From positions 1 to 64,000 of the forward strand of contig JADNRX010000058.1 of NCBI GenBank assembly GCA_015501595.1: a stretch of DNA of 64,000 bases, written 5' to 3'. The notes under the pieces are model-generated. The model saw nothing but the letters and a program-made list of their open reading frames with translations, ran no database searches and was not told the origin of the DNA. The DNA comes from Hymenopellis radicata (lineage: Eukaryota; Basidiomycota; Agaricomycetes; Agaricales; Physalacriaceae). This document shows positions 34,746 to 45,750 of the stretch, in pieces. The first letter of the stretch is position 1; every line of letters begins with the position of its first letter. Both the position numbers and the translations under genes were made by a program.

Positions 34746-37700
34746 TTACGAGGTTCCGTTCGTAGTGTACAAAGAACCCAGAGAGGGGTTATCCAAGATC
34801 AAACCAGAGTCCCGCATGAAGGACTTCCACCGTTGCTCGTCCATGCCTGAATCACCTGTCATCATCATTCCAAAGTCCAACACACCAGTAATACTGGTTG
34901 AAGGACCTTGTGATTGGTACGCGTTCGAGCTGAAGGCCAATGGTTCCTCCATACCGCCGAAGAACGAAGACGATCCGTTTTCGAGGCCAGAATTACTAGT
35001 TGACGGGAAGGGATCACCGTACGCATGAGTGGCCTGACCCAGAATGTGATGATATTCGTTCCCATTCAAATGCCCATACATCTCTGTAGATGGGGCAAAA
35101 TTGGGATTTGTATGTTCATGAGGAGGGGTGTAGTGGGGATGCTGTGTCGGGGGCAGCATGGATAAATATTGAACTAGCGAAGGATGAACATCCAACGTGT
35201 CAGATTTGGGGTTGTTATAATCTGGTAGAGGCAAGCTTGGCGTTGTAGTAGCAGTAGGTTTCCGGTTGATATCACGTTGACACATGAGTTTGCTAAACAG
35301 CACTCGAGTCTGTCCACCGAAAAGTGCGAGTTCATCTTCGCCGTAATCCGCTCCAACAGACGATGGAAGCCCAATAGGCTGATTGCCAGACCGGAACTGA
35401 GAATAAACTTGGAACGCCCTGTTCTTGAGCGACGTCAAAATACCCTGAAGTGACGGTTAGGCATGTCGGTCGCGGTAACAATGTGCGACGTACAAAACCG
35501 CTTCTTGCGCGCCGTGAACTGAGGGCACCCTTCTCGAAGAGGTCACAAGCAAGACTAAGCTCGATAAATGCGTTTGCCGCCATACTCGACGACGGTGAAC
35601 GCGTGACTATCGAGCCTACAATAATCTGAAAACTAAGATCGGTTCGGGACGTCAGACACTATCTGAAGACCTCACAGCAGCGGAAAACACTGGTATGATC
35701 TCAGTACGTGTGCAGAAGTTCCATGAATTAGCTTACAATGCGTCCAAATACTCCATATTCTGCCACACAGTTGAGGAAATCTTTCGTAGTAGTTGAGACT
35801 CCACTTGATGACTCCCGAAGCGCATCGATACGCAGCTAAAAATGACGGCGCGTAGGGGCTACGTAGCGGATTTATGGGATGATCAAGCATAGCTTGAGCG
35901 AAAAAGCTGCGATGTATATAGAGCAATGCTAAGAGACTATCAGACGTGTTTCCTTAACTAGACGTCGAAACTCACCTATCGTTCGAAACTGTTCTAATAT
36001 GCATCCCTGCATGTATGCGGAAGGCGTGCATTGGTCATCGTCGGGGTTCAAAAAGACATTGAGATGGGGCGGTAACGTTTTCTGGCGCACTTTTCGATCC
36101 AAGTCGAGAACGAGTTGATAGCTGGGAGCCTCGGCTGTTAAGGTTAGTTCCAAGATCTGCGAGAAGATTTCCCGGCAGAACTCGTATTTCCATTGATAGT
36201 CTGGAATCGAGTTGAGTCCAACGACAATAGTGGAACGAAAGTTACATACATCCCACTTTGATATGGCCATCGTCATCTAAGGTAGCCTCCTCGTCTCGAG
36301 GATACTCGCAATCAATATATGACAAGCGAATTGACGGAGGCCTTCCCAGTGACATGCTCTAGGAGACAGAGTTGGTGGACATTCAAGGTGGCCAGAAACC
36401 CGACTTACACAGTGTAAGTCGGCACAGAAGATCTCATAAAATAGTGCTCTTCGTCTTTGCACGGTCTTGGGGTCCATCTTCCATCGAGCACTATCGCGAT
36501 CTAGGTGAAACAGTTGTAACGTAAACTCCCCGTTGAAGACAGGCTGAAGACCTACGTAGTCCAAGCTACATACTGCGTCAATCAAGGTACTGAATTTGGA
36601 TGATCGTGCTTACACTTTGAGCAAGTTTCGCTCCAAGAGACAGAATTGACCACTACTCAGACGTTTAAAGTGTTCTCCTGAAGAAAGTTGGGACTTACTG
36701 CACTGTCCATCGTGTATCTTTTGCCTCCCATTCCATGGTAAGTTGCAAGGAGCACCACAGCTTGTACGGTAGAAATCTCAGGAGAGTCGAATATCGATCT
36801 TAACGATAGAGCAGCACGGCCGAGGTGATAGTAGTTGTCGGATTCGAAATTATCTACGTGGCCTGAGCGAGAGAATTAGCTGACACGAGTTGGAGGCGTA
36901 CCAGGGTCTAGTGTAAGATCTACAAGGGATCCAAGAGAAAACAGCATAAATAAGACAGCGAGTTTATGAGCGGATATCGTCTGTGCAGCATTAGAGACGC
37001 CATTGCCCCTGTCTTTGACATGTTTGTATATTGGTGTAAGGATGTCTTCCACGATTTCGTCACGACGGATAGGTCGGAAAGTCCAAGAAGCATGCTCCAT
37101 GTAAGTTTCACACAGTGCCCAAGCACGAGGACGTTCCGGTAAGTAGTCAAACAAGAGATCCAGGGCGCTTTCCCGGTTCACCTCACCATCGGCGGTGAAA
37201 GGAAATGTGTTGGAAAGCCGAGCGATCTCTAGTGCGACTGGGGGGAATGGGTCGTCATCTGCACGTGTCATATCCATCTCCAATTCAGCGCCAGCCTTGG
37301 GAAGAGAATCAGCACCTCGAAGAGTTCGTTTGCGGTTATGTATACCACAAGAAGTGTCTGACAAAAGTTCAATTATGGACAAATGAAGTCGGGATAACTA
37401 ACCTCAGAACCAGCGGAACGACCAAAGTACCTTCCTTCCCCCCGATCGCCAATGGTGAGTGTTCCGAGAGCGTCAATGGAGTCGATGGAGATATCTTTAG
37501 TCCTCTTCTCTGTTTCTGTAGTTTGAGTAGCATCCGGGCCGAACTTTATGGCTAAGAGATCCTCGCGGAGGAGGGGATGGACCTCAGTTGAGACACCGGC
37601 CTGAAAGATAGCCAAGGCGTCTTCGAGTTGCCGGATACGCTGGCCCATTTCCGATATTTTATTGTGCAACTGGGATGTGTCGGCTAATACAAACCTAGCA

Positions 37701-38114
37701 AAGACTTTAACTCTAAGATGAGCAGGGTGGGAGTGAAGTAACATACCTCGTCCCTTGTCCCGTTGCAAGACTGCCATTGGGACATATTGAGGGACAGCCT
37801 CGGCGGACTGACGTGCCGTTCAGTACCGCAAGTATGTTAAAATAGGAAAACATACTGCACGAGCCACATGGAAGCTTTTTATCGCACTTCAACTTGAGAC
37901 TGTCATATCCATGAATAAAGACAACAAAAGCGATGTCTTGAAGCTCACCGTTTACATTCTGCGCACGATATCTGGCGGACGGTGAGTGTCACAGTAGCAG
38001 AGAAGACCACAAATTAGTGATGTCTACCTCGCCGCGGGCTCGTCGCACGTCGATGTCGTCGGATGTAGAATGCTTGCGAGACGTTCTTCGGTTACTTGAT
38101 GTATCTGCAGGCAT
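34746..38114 (-). CDS. Zn2Cys6 fungal-specific transcription factor
   Basis: A nuclear DNA-binding regulator. The start at 38,114 gives MPADTSSNRRTS. Exon 2 and 3 junctions build the zinc cluster ISCAECKRLKLKCDKK-LPCGSC-IRRGCPSIC (six cysteines, CX2CX6CX5CX2CX8C), followed by a linker coiled coil, LHNKISEMGQRIRQLEDA. The fungal transcription factor middle homology region is recognisable by NYYHLGRAALS, WSILSLGAKLAQS, SMSLGRPPSIRLSYIDCEYP, KTLPPHLNVFLNP and MLYIHRSFFAQAM. A Ser/Pro/His-rich C-terminal tail with DFGMMMTGDSGMDEQ could be an activation domain; the stop is at 34,746. About a dozen exons. The target is unknown. It lies between the peroxidase and diflavin reductase genes and is flanked on both sides by copies of one dispersed repeat. 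Confidence 0.85.
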
Positions 38115-38759
38115 GGTTTAAGGTGGTGGAGGCAGTCAAAGGTACCGGTGATAATCATCGCTGAACGGGTTGAGGAACGAAGTGGCTGATTCCGGCCCGG
38201 TGAGAACACCGTCACGTGCATTATGGGTGCTCCTCTCTTCGATGGACGGACTGCCAGACTTGCCTGTCCAACTGTGGGTGCGATATAGTCGACCGTGTAC
38301 GCCATGACGAGGAACCATCGTCTTAACCAATGATTTCAATAGCCATACAAAGAATATAATCAACTGTCTAGCACGGCCACCTTCCTGTTTAGTGCTGACC
38401 GAGTATACTGGACATCTCCCGCCGCTTCTGTAGAACGTGTGATCCAACATAACACCCTGAGTCCCCTTGCTCACGCAGACCTCCGCGATGAATGTAGACA
38501 CCCAAGTTACACCCTTTGCCCTCCTTTCCGCTCCCCGCGGTCCTAAAACCTCCTCCATAACCAGTGATAGAACAAGCGAGGCCCTTGATGCGCCAGGATC
38601 GGGCGCACTCCGGCGGTTGGTAAGCCTATTTCGTTGAGTTTCATGTCAACTTCATTTATTAAGACCAATTTTAGTTATTCAGCTTGTCGTGCCTCGTGCT
38701 GACCTGATTAATTTCCAGCGTTTAAACACAGGAGACGGCGCTTCCTGAGTGTATCAAAA
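38115..38759. other. Intergenic with dispersed repeat
   Basis: Lies between the start of the transcription factor and the stop of the diflavin reductase. Apart from the repeat at 38,173-38,300 I see nothing identifiable. Confidence 0.5.
38173..38300 (+). repeat. Dispersed ~135 bp repeat, copy b
   Basis: Partner of 34,169-34,306, same orientation, within 60-190 bp upstream of the transcription factor start. It includes the CACGTG E-box, so it could affect that promoter. Confidence 0.75.
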
Positions 38760-40795
38760 TCAACTCCAACACTCCTCCGTCAATCTCCCTTCCCTTTCCA
38801 TCTCTCGGATGTACTCCTTCGCAGCATCAGCATCAAGTCCACCACATCTCTCAACGCACAACACCAGTGCAGCTTTCACCGCAGTCGGCATCTTGTTGGA
38901 TGATCTACCAAACACAATCTCAGCAATGCCAATAGATGAAAATTCAAAACACACCCCGATATGTACACCCAAGCGTTCTGCTCTCCGATGAGCTTCCACG
39001 TGCACTCCGCATCGTGTTCGATGAGATCCTGTACATACGTGCGCTTAACACCCTCAGGACCATCACGAGAGCAGGCGACGCGGTACGTGAGCTTGCCTTC
39101 CTTGGCGAGCTCCTCCCATTCCGAGCGATAATGCTGATCTTTGGTGGCTGATCGACATCCAAAGTACAGCGTGTTGCCTACCGTCATGACATGAGCGTAC
39201 ACCTGTACTGATGATAAATAACATCTTACAGTGTATTCCTTCTGATATCCGTCTTTGAATCAGAGCCCGCATAGGCGCGACACCTGTCCCAGGACCGATA
39301 CATATGATGGGTGTATTTCCATCGTTTGGGAGCGTAATATACCCTCTTCGTAGCCCAATCGTCACCTTGTCACCTGTCGATGGTTTAGGAAATGTATCGA
39401 TACAGTTAGATGTCCTTACCTGGCCGCATCTCAGAAAGATACGCGGTACAAACGCCCTTCCTCGGCACCTTTAGACGCGTCCTGTACTTGACAATCGCAA
39501 CACACAACTGCACCTCCTTCCTCAGATCACTTGCTATGGAAAACTCTCTAGGTCGGAGTGGAGGAAACACGTCGAATATATATTCTTTCGGCAGCTGCAT
39601 GCGCGAGCTGTGAAACTCGGCCAGCACCTCGACGATGGTGCGCCGGACTTTGTGGCAGTAATCGTAAAGCTCGTCGGCGCCCTCGGCGGAGAGGAACTCG
39701 TTCAGCTTTTCGGATTCTTGCTCGTCTGTGTTGAAGTAGCGGAGGTATTGGAAGAAAGTACGCCGCGGGACGGCGTTAAAGTCTAGATAACGTGTAAAGA
39801 GCGTTCGGAGAGTGGTTCTCTCGGGGATGTGATCCGGCATGGACTGGTCTGAGGTCCCTTCTCAGTACGAATGCATACATAGAATACAGAGATCATTATA
39901 CCTTTCTCGACGTGGGATATCGTGTATACGTCGTCAGCAATATTTCCCCATCCCATAGAGGTGAGAAAGCCTTCGACGTTTTCTTCAGATTGCTGCGGGT
40001 GGATCACAGCGACGTCCCCGGGATTATATCTGACCGTCCGTGGTTAACACGACCTCGAACGCGCCCACCGAATACTCACGCACTGTACGTCCTCGTCGAA
40101 TGTAAACTCGAAATGGCGCACGTCCTGGAACCAATCGCTCGCCGTGACGCGTGAATTCGTCTTGAGCGTCGCTCGATGGTACACCGGATCGTCCCCCAGC
40201 GGATCCTCAGAGGTTTTTGCATCCGTAGGCGTCATCGCCGCCCGCGCAGGAGGGACATTTTCCATCGGAGCAGCAGGACCAGGCAGCTCCAAGAGCCGTT
40301 GCAGTACACCCAAAAGCGTCTCGATCCACGGATCCAGCGCGCCTTCCGTACCGAGCATATGCTGATCGTCGCCCTCGCCCCGCGCGCATATCTCAGTCGC
40401 ACCGAGGCTCACCAGGCGCCGCGACAGCTTCTTTGCCGGCCAGCAGAAGCGCTCATACGCCGAGTCGCCGAGGCCAAACACCGCAAAGTGGGTATCTTCA
40501 AAGAGATCTGGGGGCAGGTCAGACCGGAGGAGCATCGACCACAGCGCGGTCATGGAGCGCGGTTCGACGCCCGAGCCCGTCGTGGAGACTATGAAGATTA
40601 TGAGGCTTTCCGAGATTAATTCTGCCTATCCATAAGTCAGCATTGGTGCTTTCAGCGGATGGGCAGTTTTACGGGAGAGTAGGTTTCCATGTCTTGGAGG
40701 CGGCAGCGCAGACCAATGCGTCGACATTGCCTCGCCACTGTGTCCGCGACGTCCTGAGCATTGCCAGTCTCCGTCGCAAAGAGGACCAACGGCAT
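38760..40795 (-). CDS. TAH18: NADPH-dependent diflavin oxidoreductase (TAH18/NDOR1-like)
   Basis: A flavoprotein that passes electrons from NADPH through FAD and FMN to Dre2 in cytosolic Fe-S cluster assembly. The start at 40,795 gives MPLVLFATETGNAQDVADT, an FMN-binding flavodoxin domain at the very N-terminus with no membrane anchor, which separates it from cytochrome P450 reductase. FMN loops are TTGSG and FGLGDSAYERF; GEGDDQHMLGTEGALDPW follows. The FAD domain has LRPREFSIAS. The NADPH-binding region has GPGTGVAPMRALIQRR, YFGCRSATKDQHY and YISGSSNKMP, ending ...LTEECWS with the stop at 38,760. All seven junctions I checked keep frame; the intron after DEDVQ uses a GTGCGT donor. Length (about 590 residues) fits the family. 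Confidence 0.9.
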
Positions 40796-41799
40796 GGTCG
40801 TTGTTATCAGATAAGGCTGAGATAAGGCATGACGTGACTAGATTATTTTTCAAAATAATTATTTAGACTATATGTTTATATGAACCCAAGTGGCGCATTC
40901 AACAGCAAGCTCCTTCCTTGCTTATTCGGCACTGGTTTGTTAGTCCTATCGTACACGCATGGTCCAAGTCCTTTCGCAGGCACTCCCGAGATGTCTTCTC
41001 CTTACCAAGGCGTATTATAATGGACAACTCTCCTGCGCCAGTTCAACAGCCACCTGTCACCTTTGGAATTGAGTTTTAAGGTGAATATACAGCGGGTAAT
41101 GATGTACCTTCACGCCCGACGCGTCAGACACGAACGTTCGGCGACTGAACGGGTATATTGGCGCAGTTATCTTTTGGCAGCGAGCTGAAAGAAGGACAAA
41201 GTGTTTGGCGCTGTTTGGCGCCGCGTTGCTCGGGTAGCTGACAGTGATAATCTCAACTTGCTTTACGCCAAATACCTGGTATGACGGACTGACCGCGGAG
41301 AGTCGAATCCTCAATACCACAGGAATCCGAGCTGATCGAGGGAGCGCGCCATAAATGCTAAACGCGCCGCACGACCAGAAAAGACGCGTGGATATTTGTC
41401 TTCAACATTTCTGCACCAGGACTCGAAATGATGGCGAGGCGGAAGTGGGCTCGACATCCCATCAGCACTAATCTCAGATCTCTCACAAGTCTCAGGTCCT
41501 AAGAAATCATTCCTTGTTCTCAGAATGGAATGAACAAACGAATGTAGTTCCCAGGACAAGGCGCCGCGTGGGGGGTTTGGACAGCTGCTGATACGCGAGG
41601 ATACACATGGGACCGAGGACCCACACTCGACCAAATCGGGAGTCGTGGGCGGCTGTGACGGGATACACGCATTGCGCCACACTACGTAACGAGTCACCTA
41701 GCAACTCTTTCATCTAAACCACCAATTGTGGCGACCCAAAAGGTTTGCCATCTAATATACTATGTTGCTAGGCCTGATGAGTTTTTTTTTTCAGTGACC
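40796..41799. other. Intergenic with DUF3533-tail repeat and promoter block
   Basis: Holds copy R1 of a dispersed repeat (40,893-41,066) and the dioxygenase promoter block from 41,645. Minus-strand ORFs at 41,057-41,320 and 41,311-41,697 look compositionally unremarkable, and I assign no function. Confidence 0.5.
40893..41066 (-). repeat. DUF3533-gene tail repeat, copy R1
   Basis: About 170 bp shared with 43,788-44,190 and, inverted, with 46,444-46,797. Landmarks are CATTCAACAGCAAGCTCCTT, CCTATCGTACACGCATGGTC, CACTCCCGAGATGTCTTCTC and TTATAATGGACAACT. R1 covers only the part that lies 3' of the coding fragment in the other copies. Confidence 0.8.
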
Positions 41800-41818
41800 A
41801 TGTCGACGACGGAGCACC
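41645..41818 (+). promoter_or_regulatory. Dioxygenase promoter block shared with the tandem duplication
   Basis: The ~155 bp upstream of the ATG at 41,800 plus the first ~18 coding bases occur, reversed, at 8,079-8,271 and 20,327-20,511. The block includes a T-run directly before CAGTGACC-ATG. Similarity stops shortly after GGAGCACCC. Confidence 0.7.
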
Positions 41819-43137
41819 CTATTCTGACTTACTTGGAAGTTGAAAAAGCCATGAGCCGGTATCAGCGAAATCCAGGGATTGAGGTGGCAAAGAACAATGT
41901 CATCTCGAAAGCTCTCAACGATGTGGCCTGTGCGCCGTTTACATCGTTCAAGATCCTCTCTAGCCCGTCCGCCGCCAGTTTTGGTACGGCCGAGGACGAC
42001 AAGGCATTTGGGTCCATCGAGAAGCCCAACGTGGATAAGATTATGGACGTCGCGAAAGAGAACCAGTCCAAGTTTGGACGCGGGGAGCAGACCGTGCTGG
42101 ATCTCGACTACCGCGACGGGTACGAGATCGAGGCGAAGGACCTGGCGATTGACGACCTGTGGTGCCTGAACAAGGAGATCACGCCCGTGCTGAATCAGAC
42201 GCTTTTTGTGGGGAGGAACCGCAAGGCTGAGCTTAAACTGTATAAGCTCGCCATCTACAAGGAGGGCGGCCACTTTGATTGGCACAGGGACTCGACGCAC
42301 GGCGATGACCATCATGGGACGGTTCTGGTGTCGCTGAACACGGCCTGGAAGGGCGGTGCGCTGCTCCTGCGCCACCGCGGGGTGGAGACGACTTTTGACA
42401 TGCAGCCGGCGAATAAAGGAAAGCTGGTGGAGATGCAGGTCGTGGCGTTCTATACCGACGTCGAGCACAAAGTGGATCCCGTCACGGAGGGCGTGCGCGT
42501 GGTGCTCCAGTACGACGTGTACGTGGCGACGGATGATTACTGTTCTGATCGTGAGGATGACGAAGGCGAGCCCATTTATGACGTTATCAACACGGCGTCC
42601 GTACAGCGCAACTCAGGATACGAGCTTCCTGACGTTACTGAGAACGACGAGGCGCTGGAGCTGTTGATCAGGACTCTCCGGGCCTCGCTGAAGCAGAAGA
42701 AGATCCAAGAGGTTGGGTTCCCGTTGCGCCATCTCTACCGCCAACAGAGTATCCTCCCGCAGTACCTGAAAGGCGTCAACGCTCTCATGTACCGCCGCTT
42801 GTCGCCGCTCTTTGAGGTCTCTCTGTACCCTATCTTGCTGCATGCGACGGCGGACTGCGAGTCGGGGAGCTACAGCACGGACGAAGCATTTTCCACGGTA
42901 TATAAATGTGTCAATCCGTCGGATGAGGAAGACGCGTGGGTTAAGAGCGGCGCTGAGTTTTATTTGTATGATGCCATTGATGTGCGCTACATCTCGAGTG
43001 TGGAGTATATTGAGTATACGGGTAATGAGTCTCAGGAAGCATGGTGTCAGTATTTTGGTGGTGGGATGTTTCTGCGCGCGAAGGAAAGTGCGGGTGACAA
43101 ACGGCGCATGAAGGTGCAAAGGACGAATCTGCGGTGA
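41800..43137 (+). CDS. 2OG-Fe(II) dioxygenase, prolyl-hydroxylase-like
   Basis: An intronless gene of 445 codons from an ATG at 41,800 (MSTTEHPILTYLE), preceded by a T-rich tract. A central double-stranded beta-helix domain of the prolyl-4-hydroxylase type is seen in KLAIYKEGGHFDWHRDSTHG (metal ligands His and Asp in H-x-D) followed by GTVLVSLNTAWKGGALLLRH. The distal His lies in YTDVEHKVDPV, and the 2-oxoglutarate-binding Arg in EGVRVVLQYDV. The open frame extends upstream to 41,728, but the shared promoter block and ATG context favour 41,800. The C-terminal ~170 residues show no motif I know. Substrate unknown; such fungal proteins are common in Agaricomycetes. A fragment of its active-site region lies about 520 bp downstream. 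Confidence 0.88.
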   Translation: MSTTEHPILTYLEVEKAMSRYQRNPGIEVAKNNVISKALNDVACAPFTSFKILSSPSAASFGTAEDDKAFGSIEKPNVDKIMDVAKENQSKFGRGEQTVLDLDYRDGYEIEAKDLAIDDLWCLNKEITPVLNQTLFVGRNRKAELKLYKLAIYKEGGHFDWHRDSTHGDDHHGTVLVSLNTAWKGGALLLRHRGVETTFDMQPANKGKLVEMQVVAFYTDVEHKVDPVTEGVRVVLQYDVYVATDDYCSDREDDEGEPIYDVINTASVQRNSGYELPDVTENDEALELLIRTLRASLKQKKIQEVGFPLRHLYRQQSILPQYLKGVNALMYRRLSPLFEVSLYPILLHATADCESGSYSTDEAFSTVYKCVNPSDEEDAWVKSGAEFYLYDAIDVRYISSVEYIEYTGNESQEAWCQYFGGGMFLRAKESAGDKRRMKVQRTNLR

Positions 43138-43237
43138 AAAAGCTTAAGCAGAAATAGCGCCACATGAAGAGTGCTAATCTCTTTTTCATCTTTTTGTAAC
43201 ATTTAGGAAATTGCATTGTTTAGGGATTCAAATACAA

Positions 43238-43360
43238 CCTCTCCTCTCCTCCACACCTCTCCTCTCCTCCACACCTCTCCTCTCCTCCACCTCGTCTCAC
43301 CTCACCTCTGCCTCACCTCACCTCTCTGACCTTACCACCTCACCTCTCTGACCTTACCTC
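43238..43360 (+). repeat. CT-rich minisatellite
   Basis: Three tandem units of the 18-mer CCTCTCCTCTCCTCCACA are followed by a degenerate CACCTCACCTC run containing two copies of CACCTCTCTGACCTTACC. It lies about 100 bp past the dioxygenase stop. Confidence 0.85.
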
Positions 43361-43661
43361 ATCAGATCACCTCCTCGGGCAATGGCACACAAGTCTGCGG
43401 CCAAACTCAGAACACCTCGACTTGACACATTGAGAACTTGTGGAGACAGAGGATTGATGAAAGAATTCGAGTTGACTGTCGAATGACTTTGGTAGCTCGT
43501 TTCGGAAGCTCCGCTCTATCTGTGTGCACGGTGACCAACACTTGGTCCGGTACGTTACAGGATGAGGGAGCTCTGCCTGCCCAATGGGTAAGGCAGCCTG
43601 AATTTTTAGTGGGTATACGCACCCCCCCTCACGATCGTCCCGCTGGCGGCCTGTGTTAAGT

Positions 43662-43735
43662 CGTCTACAAGGAGGGCAGCCACTTTGATTGGCACAGGGA
43701 CTGGACGCACGGCGAAGGTCAAATCATGGAAGGTT
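43662..43735 (+). pseudogene. Fragment of dioxygenase active-site coding sequence
   Basis: About 60 bases nearly match 42,250-42,310 of the dioxygenase gene, covering the codons for YKEGGHFDWHRDSTHG including the H-x-D metal ligands, with changes to S and W. It is not part of any longer open frame. Confidence 0.8.
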
Positions 43736-43787
43736 AACGAGAGCTCAATACGAACAACAACATAAAATATGTACAATGATCATTGGG

Positions 43788-44190
43788 GCATTCAACAGCA
43801 AGCTCCTTCCTTGCTTGTTCGGCACTGGTTGATTAGTCCTATCGTACACGCATGGTCAAAGTCCTTCCGCAGGCACTCCCGAGATGTCTTCTCCCTCCCA
43901 AGGCGCATTATAATGGACAACTGTCCTGCGCCAGTCACCTGTCACCTTTCGTACAGAACCAGAGAAGTACTATTATAGTGTAATCGCCAGGCGTCCTTGG
44001 TCAATCTCAAGCTTTCCGAGCTAAGAGGCGCTCGCTCGCCTAACCGTCGCAGTGTTCCAAGCTTTCCACACTGGTCTACCTTGGATGGCTCGTCCTGATC
44101 GATTTTGAGCACTTTCGCCAAGGACGATTTCTGGAGCGCATTTCCACCGTTAGGCCTCCCAGAGAATACGACTTCGCCGACCTCGAGTGG
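43788..44190 (-). repeat. DUF3533-gene tail repeat, copy R2
   Basis: In reverse complement this matches 46,390-46,797: first a short stretch that corresponds to the end of the DUF3533 coding fragment (ILFGAKN-like codons), then the same ~350 bp of downstream sequence. R2 and R3 are inverted relative to each other and bracket VPS26. Confidence 0.8.
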
Positions 44191-44255
44191 ATAACAATGT
44201 AGATTCCTAGAATGCAATAGATATACAATGAGATGCAAGTAGATAGAAAACCACC

Positions 44256-45443
44256 CTAGTTCTTTATCCAAACAATGAGCATGGCGATAGTGAAACGACG
44301 AGCAATGCTGACCTCTGGTATCCTGAAGATCGTAATTTCCTGTTGCTTAAAGTATCGCCGGTTTTCCTCGTCCACAAGTACGAGATTTAAGTAGTACCGT
44401 ACACTGAACTTCTTGTTCACGTCACGGAATGTCGGTGTCAGATCGAAGCCTCCAAGGAATAGCCGAATGGGAATGGTTTCGCCTGTACAATGCTAAAGAA
44501 GAGTCGCGTCACAAGAGATGGGCCGCATACCTCGTACGGGAGCCCCGTCCATTATCTCAAATTTAGTCAAGGTTTCACTCTCGTTATACTGGTTGGGAGG
44601 TGTTCCTGTTGTTTCTCGTCGGACGATAGAAAGTTCCATATGTTTGATTTTGATGCGGACGAGTAGGAAGAATATCTTGCCTACGATAACGTCCTTTAGG
44701 TGGTATCTCAAGGTAATCTTAGCGAGGGCTTCGCAGGCAAAAGCGCGACTTACTTGGACTTATTGTACTCAAACTCAATATGTAGACAGTCTTCAATGCC
44801 GACTTCCATCTTGATCGAATTATTTGTATCCGGCGGCATGCGGTATGAATGAACCCATAAGTCGCGTTCTTTCGTCACGTCGGCCAGTCGTCGTGATATC
44901 GAAACTCGTATAAAGTAGCTGTACATCTCTCAGTTACGCGTCAAGTTTAATGTGGATGCCCACTTACCGGAGCTTAACATTAACCCCACGGTAGCTCTCA
45001 AACTGCTTCTCAACATTCTTAAAGTTAAAGTCGTAGCTCTGTGCCTGCCGCATTTCACCGGGCGCCGCGAGCTCCTGCGACAAGGACAGGAATTCATGGT
45101 GGTGCCCCCGGTCGTAGAACAGCTCTGGCGCCGTCAGTGTCGCGTCCGCGGGCGTGCCACTCACGTACCTATGCTCCCGACAAACTCGACCTTGATGCCT
45201 TCGTGGGTCGTGCGTTTGCCATCTCGGACGCGGATAGCTATCTGGCAGAATGAATGTTAGAAGAGGGCCACGTATGCCGACCGCCGTGGTACGAACCTGA
45301 CCGCTGACGGGCTCGCCGTCGTAGTAGACGGGCGCGGAACTAAGCTTATCTTTGGCGCCTTTGAGTTGGACTTGTTTCCGGGCTTCCTCGTCGTCCAACT
45401 TGATATCAACATCAATGGGCGAAGCAAAAAAATACGCCGCCAT
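44256..45443 (-). CDS. VPS26: Retromer subunit VPS26
   Basis: An arrestin-fold subunit of the retromer, which retrieves cargo from endosomes to the Golgi. The start at 45,443 gives MAAYFFASPIDVDIKLDDEE, the canonical VPS26 N-terminus. Family blocks follow in order: YYDGEPVSGQ, KRTTHEGIKVEFVG, ELFYDRGHHHEFLSLSQELA, PGEMRQAQSYDFNFKNVEKQ, SYRGVNVKLRYFIRVSI, YHLKDVIVGKIFFLLVRIKI, MELSIVRRETTG, TLTKFEIMDGAPVRGETIPI, RLFLGGFDLTPTFRDVNKKF and YYLNLVLVDEENRRYFKQQE. Small introns join these in frame. After FRIPE the frame runs on for about 16 codons to a stop at 44,256 with no further conserved motif. The length of about 300 residues is usual. It is bracketed by the inverted repeats R2 and R3. Confidence 0.93.
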
Positions 45444-45750
45444 GAGCGTTGCTGATACCAAGGTCTGTGGCTGTGCCTACGCCATATTTTGTTCCTGTAT
45501 TCAATATTCAATATTCAGCTGCCGCCGGCGTTCCACTGTACCTTCCTGTTTTGTCAATGTTCGGGCTTGACCTCTTCCTGCCTCATATGATTTTGAAGGA
45601 AATAAGCCAGTCTCTTCCTGCGCATTCCATAGGCTAAAGCGCAACCCTTACAACCAACCAACTAGGTGTACTTGCATCTTCCTCTTCAAACACCATATAT
45701 AGGCTTGTCTGTCTTATATCTTGACGCTAATGTTTTGCTCAGTCAACGCC
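45444..45750. other. Upstream of VPS26, no gene seen
   Basis: About 300 bp hold no supported frame. It forms a divergent region between VPS26 and the broken DUF3533 fragment. Confidence 0.4.

Larger units (their letters stand above)
43138..44255. other. Patchwork of repeats and gene fragments
   Basis: Contains a CT-rich minisatellite (43,238-43,360), a duplicated piece of the dioxygenase active-site exon (43,662-43,735) and DUF3533-tail repeat R2 (43,788-44,190). No intact gene; the 3' end of VPS26 begins at 44,256. Confidence 0.7.

Noticed and set aside
23481..40795. Secondary-metabolite gene cluster
   Set aside because: No polyketide synthase, NRPS, terpene synthase or P450 core enzyme; the diflavin reductase is the Fe-S assembly type, not a P450 partner.
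41311..41697. 128-codon minus-strand ORF upstream of the dioxygenase
   Set aside because: No ATG start, partly formed by the repeated promoter block; likely chance.
43238..43360. CRISPR-like tandem array
   Set aside because: Units are contiguous 18-mers without spacers in a eukaryotic sequence; a simple minisatellite.
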